In this document: piece by piece, positions 60,398 to 64,000 of the stretch
Position numbering within the stretch: position 1 is the first letter of the stretch
Layout of the letters: each line of letters begins with the position of its first letter
Notes under the pieces: model-generated
Database searches by the model: none
The model's input: only the letters and a program-made list of their open reading frames with translations
Told to the model about the DNA's origin: nothing
Translations under genes and position numbers: made by a program
Source of the DNA: Opitutus sp. ER46
GTDB lineage: Bacteria; Verrucomicrobiota; Verrucomicrobiia; Opitutales; Opitutaceae
Direction: 5' to 3'
NCBI RefSeq assembly: GCF_003054705.1
Contig: NZ_QAYX01000019.1
Coordinates: 248,001 to 312,000, forward strand
DNA length: 64,000 nt

Positions 60398-60560
60398 AGC
60401 CAGAGGCCAGCTGACTGACCAGAAGCCCAAGAAGCCTGAAGCCGGAGGCCAGAAGCCAGTCCGAACCAGTTATCGAATCGGCTTCCGTCACTCCGTCCTC
60501 CGGGTTCCGGCCTCCGGCTTCTGGCTTCTGACTTCCGGCCTCTGGCTTCCGGCCTCCGGT
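60378..60560. repeat. Inverted pair of CTTCCGGCTTCTGG tracts between convergent genes
   Basis: A purine-rich half (GAAGCCAGAAGCCTGAAGCC ..., 60382-60460) is followed by its pyrimidine-rich counterpart (CTCCGGCTTCTGGCTTCTG ..., 60495-60560), so the transcript can fold back. The first part begins inside the 3' end of the MFS gene. It could work as a bidirectional terminator. Confidence 0.8.
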
Positions 60561-60561
60561 G

Positions 60562-61227
60562 CTACGCGCCTCGCGGAACGACGAAGCTGAAGACGGCGAA
60601 GAAGTGGCAGACGCTGCCGCCGAGCACGAAGAGGTGCCACACGGCGTGGTGATACGGCAGGCTGCGCCAGAGATAGAAGACCGTGCCGCCGGTGTAGCAG
60701 ACGCCTCCGCCGACCAGCAGCCAGATGCCGCCCGGCTCGATCACGCGCATCATCGGCGCGATCGCGATGATGATGAGCCAGCCCATCACGATGTAGATGA
60801 TCGTGGAGACGACCCGGAAGCGGCCGGTGAACCAGACCTTCATCGCGATGCCGCCGAGCGCGAGCGTCCAGATCACGCCAAACAGGCTCCAGCCCCAGGG
60901 ACCGCGCAGATTCACCAGCAGGAAGGGTGTGTACGTGCCGGCGATCAGCACGAAGATCGCTGCGTGGTCGAGCTTGCGCAGGACCAGCTTCACGCGTTCG
61001 TGGCGGACGCTGTGGTAGAGCGTGGACGACGTGTAGAGGAGCACGAGCGAGGCACCGAAGATCGTGCACGCCGTGATGTGCCAGGCACTGCCGCGCAGCG
61101 CCGCGAACACCACCAGGAGCACCAGGGCCGCCACGCTCAGCACGAGTCCGATCCCGTGGGAGACGGCGTTGGCGACTTCCTCGGCCGGAGTGTAGGTCGC
61201 AGACGGAGGTTTGACGGTCGAAGGCAT
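60562..61227 (-). CDS. Hemolysin III / PAQR-family membrane protein
   Basis: 221 residues from the ATG at 61227 (family-like EEVANAVSHGIGLVLSVAAL). Conserved PAQR residues: SSTLYHSVRHERVKLVLRKL, LDHAAIFVLIAGTYTPFLLV, and SLPYHHAVWHLFVLGGSVCH; the three His clusters bind zinc in the fold. Seven helices. Physiological role is uncertain (membrane lipid or zinc-dependent hydrolysis). Confidence 0.92.
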   Translation of the reverse strand: MPSTVKPPSATYTPAEEVANAVSHGIGLVLSVAALVLLVVFAALRGSAWHITACTIFGASLVLLYTSSTLYHSVRHERVKLVLRKLDHAAIFVLIAGTYTPFLLVNLRGPWGWSLFGVIWTLALGGIAMKVWFTGRFRVVSTIIYIVMGWLIIIAIAPMMRVIEPGGIWLLVGGGVCYTGGTVFYLWRSLPYHHAVWHLFVLGGSVCHFFAVFSFVVPRGA

Positions 61228-61308
61228 CTTCGTGATCCTGCAGCCCATCCCTCGGCGCGCCACGCCAAATTTCGCGCCGGCCTGTTCCCCGCGGCCCCTG
61301 AACTCCTC

Positions 61309-62085
61309 ATGAAGAACAAGCTCCTCGGAAAGCGCGTGCTGGTCACCGCCGGCGCGCAAGGCATCGGGTACGCAATCAGCCAGCACCTGCTCCAGGCGGG
61401 CTGCGAGTTGTTCGTCCACTTCTTCAGCAGCGCGGCCGGTGCGCACGAACTAGAGAAAGAGGCCGGCACGCTGGGCCGGCGGTTCGAACGCGGCATGGCC
61501 GATCTCACCGAGACCGAGCAGTGCGAGCGGATCGTCCACGACGCGGTGCACTTCCTCGGCGGCCTCGACATTCTCGTGAACAACGCCGGCTCGCTGATCG
61601 AGCGCCGGGGCTTTGCCGCGGCCGACGATGAATTCTGGGCTGAGACGATGTCACTCAACGTCGGCAGCATGCGGCGGGTCACGCGCGCGGCGCTGCCGCA
61701 TCTGATCGAGGCCGCCAAGGTGCGCGGCGGCGCCAGCATCGTGAATCTCTCGTCGCTCGCCGGTCGCAAGGGCGGCGCCGCCGGCTCGCTCGCCTACGCC
61801 ACGGCGAAGGGCGCGGTGCTCACGTTCACCCGCGCGCTCGCGCAGGAAGTCGGCCCGCAGGGCGTACGCGTCAACGCCCTCGCCCCCGGGCTCATCCTCG
61901 GCACGAAGTTTCACACCACGCACACACCGATCGAGGCGCAGCAGGCGGCGATCGCCGGGATCCCGCTGGGGCGGCCCGGCTCGGTGGACGACGTGGCGCG
62001 CGCAGCGGTTTACCTCGCGAGCGAGTTCGACGGCTTCATCACCGGCGCCACGCTCGACATCAACGGCGGCGTGTACTGCGCGTAA
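61309..62085 (+). CDS. SDR-family oxidoreductase (KduD-like or ketoacyl reductase-like)
   Basis: 258 residues. Classic SDR: VLVTAGAQGIGYAISQHLLQ (NAD(P) site), DILVNNAGSLIERRG, IVNLSSLAGRKGG with Ser, YATAK (Tyr-x-x-x-Lys), VRVNALAPGLILGT, and the C-terminal GFITGATLDINGGVYCA. The substrate cannot be read from sequence; the pectin-related neighbours make a 2-keto-3-deoxygluconate-type dehydrogenase (KduD) one candidate. Divergent from the PAQR gene; a stem-loop terminator follows. Confidence 0.87.
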   Translation: MKNKLLGKRVLVTAGAQGIGYAISQHLLQAGCELFVHFFSSAAGAHELEKEAGTLGRRFERGMADLTETEQCERIVHDAVHFLGGLDILVNNAGSLIERRGFAAADDEFWAETMSLNVGSMRRVTRAALPHLIEAAKVRGGASIVNLSSLAGRKGGAAGSLAYATAKGAVLTFTRALAQEVGPQGVRVNALAPGLILGTKFHTTHTPIEAQQAAIAGIPLGRPGSVDDVARAAVYLASEFDGFITGATLDINGGVYCA

Positions 62086-62089
62086 TCCG

Positions 62090-62117
62090 ATCCGATTTCG
62101 CTGCCGCGAAATCGGAT
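62090..62117 (+). terminator. Stem-loop after the SDR gene
   Basis: Perfect 12-bp stem (ATCCGATTTCGC / GCGAAATCGGAT) with loop TGCC, 4 bp after the SDR stop, followed by AAGTTTG. It also belongs to the TTTCGC stem-loop family, so it may be a mobile or regulatory hairpin that serves as terminator. Confidence 0.65.
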
Positions 62118-62157
62118 AAGTTTGAGCCCAGGACGGCGTCGCCAAGGCCCGACGCTA

Positions 62158-62190
62158 GCCCACTTTCACTCTGACTTTCACTTTCCCCTC
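62158..62190. repeat. CACTTTCACTCTGAC pyrimidine repeat
   Basis: Short TTTCAC/TCTGAC units like those at 13845 and 18697, between convergent SDR and GH105 genes. Confidence 0.7.
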
Positions 62191-62196
62191 TCACGT

Positions 62197-63303
62197 CTAC
62201 CGCGCTGGCTTGGCGGCGCGGTAGAGCTCACTGCCGGCGAGGAGGAAGGCGCCGACGCCGTAGGGCTCAGTGGAGGCGGGGTCGAAGCGTTTTGGGTCGG
62301 CGCCGATCGGCTGCACGTGGGTGAGTTTGCCGTCGGGCTGCACGCAGCCCATGAGCCCCTGCCAAGCGCGCAGGGCGGCAGGCAGGTACTTGCCGCGGTC
62401 GAGCAGGCCCTGGTTCACGCCCCACAAAAGCCCGTAGCAGTAGAAACCGGTGCCGCTTGTCTCGAGCGCGGGGTAACTTTCGGCGTCGAGCAGACTCGAG
62501 CGCCAGAAACCGTCGGGCTGCTGCAGCGTGAGCAGCTTGGCCGCCATCTCCTGGAATTGCTGCACGAAGCGCGCCCGCGCCGGATGCTCCGGCGGGAGGA
62601 GTTGCAACATGCGGACGAGGCCGCCGAACACCCAACCGTTGCCGCGCGACCAGAAGATCTTTTTGCCGTTGGCTTCGCGCTTCTCGAAGTAGGTGCTGTC
62701 GCGGAAATACAGGTGCTCCTCCTTGTCGTAGAGGTAGTCGGACGTCTGCCACCAGTGCGTGACGGCGAAGTCGAGGTAGGCGGTATTGCCGGTGGCGCGC
62801 CAGAGCTTGGCCCAGGCCGGCGGCGCCATGAACAGCGCGTCGCACCACGACCACTGCGTGCTGCGATTCTGGCCGACGAACTCGAGGCCACCGGGCGCGG
62901 GGTTCTTGAGAATGTGATCAAAGCGCTCGATCGACGGGGCGATCGTCTCGGGCTTGTGGTCGCGCAGGAACAGATCGGCGTAGGTCTGGATGACGACGTG
63001 ATCGTCGGCGTGATACACGCGCGTGCCGGGCTGCCAGGCGTTCTTCGCGCCCATCTGGCGCATTGCCTCGAGGAAGCGCGGACTCGGCGACACTTCGGCG
63101 AGCGCCATCATGCCGGTGTAGCCGGCGCCCTGCACCCAGCCGCGGGGGTCGTGGCGGGCCGGGTTGGCGAGTTGCCAGTCCGCCACGCGCTCCATCACCG
63201 CGAGCACGTCGGCCGCCTCCGGCATCGGGGGCGAAACGGTTTCCGCGGCGGGCGCGGCCAAGGGTGAACATGCGAGGAGGGCAACGAGAAGGAGGGGGCG
63301 CAT
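62197..63303 (-). CDS. GH105/GH88-like unsaturated rhamnogalacturonyl hydrolase, secreted
   Basis: 368 residues with a signal peptide (MRPLLLVALLACSPLAAPAA). (alpha/alpha)6 barrel with RGWVQGAGYTGMMALAEVSP, YHADDHVVIQTYADLFLRDH, STQWSWCDALFMAPPAWAKL (Asp in WCDALF the probable catalytic acid), FWSRGNGWVFGGLVRMLQLL and ETSGTGFYCYGLLWGVNQGL. GH105 enzymes remove unsaturated galacturonic acid from rhamnogalacturonan fragments left by pectate lyases. This supplies galacturonate-type and rhamnose products for the uxaBA and BMC pathways in this window. Confidence 0.92.
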   Translation of the reverse strand: MRPLLLVALLACSPLAAPAAETVSPPMPEAADVLAVMERVADWQLANPARHDPRGWVQGAGYTGMMALAEVSPSPRFLEAMRQMGAKNAWQPGTRVYHADDHVVIQTYADLFLRDHKPETIAPSIERFDHILKNPAPGGLEFVGQNRSTQWSWCDALFMAPPAWAKLWRATGNTAYLDFAVTHWWQTSDYLYDKEEHLYFRDSTYFEKREANGKKIFWSRGNGWVFGGLVRMLQLLPPEHPARARFVQQFQEMAAKLLTLQQPDGFWRSSLLDAESYPALETSGTGFYCYGLLWGVNQGLLDRGKYLPAALRAWQGLMGCVQPDGKLTHVQPIGADPKRFDPASTEPYGVGAFLLAGSELYRAAKPAR

Positions 63304-64000
63304 GGCAGGAAAGAGTCAGCGGCTGCGGCGCGGACAATGCCAGCGCCTTTTAAATGGTTAAGCAGACGCGGCGCTGCCGCGCCGCGTTTCCAAGTGGGGA
63401 AGGTGCAGGTTCAAGGGTTGCGATCCGCGGATCGAACCCTCTGCGTGCTCCTGTAAAATGGCTTGGATGTCTGGGAGCTTTGAGTCTCAAACCCCCAAGG
63501 CACTGTTACAGGAGCTAAGGGAGGAAACAGAGGAGTGAGCTTCTGGCTCCTGTTCGGGCCCTCCGTTGCCTCCTGTAAAATGGCTCGGGCCTTTGTGGAT
63601 CTTGGTCTCAAACCAAGGCAGCCTCACAGGAGTTCGCTGAGGCCGCAGAGGGCAAAAGCAGAGCTCAATTCGGCTCCGGATCGAGCATCTGCGTACTCTG
63701 CGTGCTCCTGTGAAACGGCTTGGATGCCTGGGAGCCTCAAACCCCAAGACACTTTTACAGGAGCCAAGGGAGGAAACAGAGGAGTGAGCTTCTGGCTCCT
63801 GTTCGGCCCCTCCGTTGCCTCCGTTTCCTCCTGTAGAATGGTTTGGGCCTTTGTGGATCTTGGTCTCAACCAAGGCAGTCTCACAGGAGCTCGCTGAGGC
63901 CGCAGAGGGCAAAAGCAGAGTTCAATCCGGCTCCGGATTGAGCCTCTGCGCGCTCTGCGCCCTCCTGTGAAACGGCTGGGATGCTTAGGGGCTTGTTCCT
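63304..64000. other. Right-end intergenic region dominated by a tandem repeat
   Basis: The first 137 bp (63304-63440) holds the GH105 promoter region and nothing else recognisable; the rest is the 257-bp tandem repeat. The reading frames within it are repeat translations. Confidence 0.6.
63441..64000. repeat. 257-bp tandem repeat, at least 2.2 copies, continuing past the window
   Basis: Unit borders at CTGCGTGCTCCTGT: 63441, 63698 and 63955, each 257 bp apart; the third copy is cut by the window end. Each unit has two imperfect hairpins that start CTCCTGTAAAATGG or CTCCTGTGAAACGG and close with TTACAGGAG or CACAGGAG, joined by GAGGAAACAGAGGAGTGAGC and GCTGAGGCCGCAGAGGGC. Copies differ by scattered substitutions and small indels, so the array is not brand new. 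Confidence 0.9.

Noticed and set aside
63404-63445. tRNA gene, because of GTTCAAGG and GGATCGAACCC
   Set aside because: No acceptor stem, anticodon arm or CCA-compatible 3' end could be drawn around the T-loop-like sequence.
63441-64000. CRISPR array or coding repeats
   Set aside because: The 257-bp period is repeated as a whole with no unique spacers, and frames within it contain stops in each copy.

Overview
This 64 kb, GC-rich window reads as chromosome of a carbohydrate-degrading verrucomicrobium, most likely an Opitutaceae-type organism. The pointers are a Planctomycetes-Verrucomicrobia (PVM) type bacterial microcompartment (BMC) operon for deoxy-sugar breakdown, an LL-diaminopimelate aminotransferase, three large TonB-dependent receptors without SusD partners, many secreted glycan-active enzymes, and gene leaders that are pyrimidine-rich and lack Shine-Dalgarno sequences. 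This assignment is inference; no rRNA or tRNA gene was found.

Layout. 1-15 kb: a cut-off membrane protein, an Oar-like TonB receptor, an ECF sigma factor, a YcaQ-type DNA glycosylase, a membrane-anchored degenerate Mrr-like protein, RecQ, a GH127 arabinofuranosidase, SufE, a TatD-type hydrolase and a ketopantoate reductase-like enzyme. 15-23 kb: the BMC operon: DeoR regulator, PduL phosphotransacylase, three BMC-H proteins, acetate kinase, three BMC-P proteins, acylating aldehyde dehydrogenase and class II aldolase, closed by a strong terminator. 23-41.5 kb: a glycan-utilisation cluster with two TonB receptors, an MGH1/GH63-like hydrolase, a sialidase-fold protein, a NanM-like kelch protein, an FAD oxidoreductase, an HpcH/HpaI aldolase, a GntR regulator, an esterase, a GH43-like protein and an MFS transporter. 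41.8-53.4 kb: mostly housekeeping: small conserved genes, GrpB family, phosphodiester glycosidase, an unusual PanC, DapL, an Mla-type lipid transport operon, a HAD phosphatase and RecD2. 53.5-63.3 kb: altronate dehydratase and tagaturonate reductase, DMT and MFS exporters, a hemolysin III protein, an SDR and a GH105 hydrolase. The right end is a 257-bp tandem repeat.

The metabolic genes suggest growth on pectin or rhamnogalacturonan. GH105, GH127, esterase and GH43-like enzymes would release unsaturated galacturonate, rhamnose and arabinose. UxaB/UxaA process galacturonate, and the BMC splits the rhamnose/fucose phosphate and handles lactaldehyde in a shell. This link is inference from gene content.

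The intergenic DNA is unusual. It carries several families of dispersed pyrimidine-rich repeats, a family of TTTCGC/GCGAAA stem-loops, four copies of a 19-bp palindrome near 54 kb and the 257-bp tandem repeat. None is explained by the genes.
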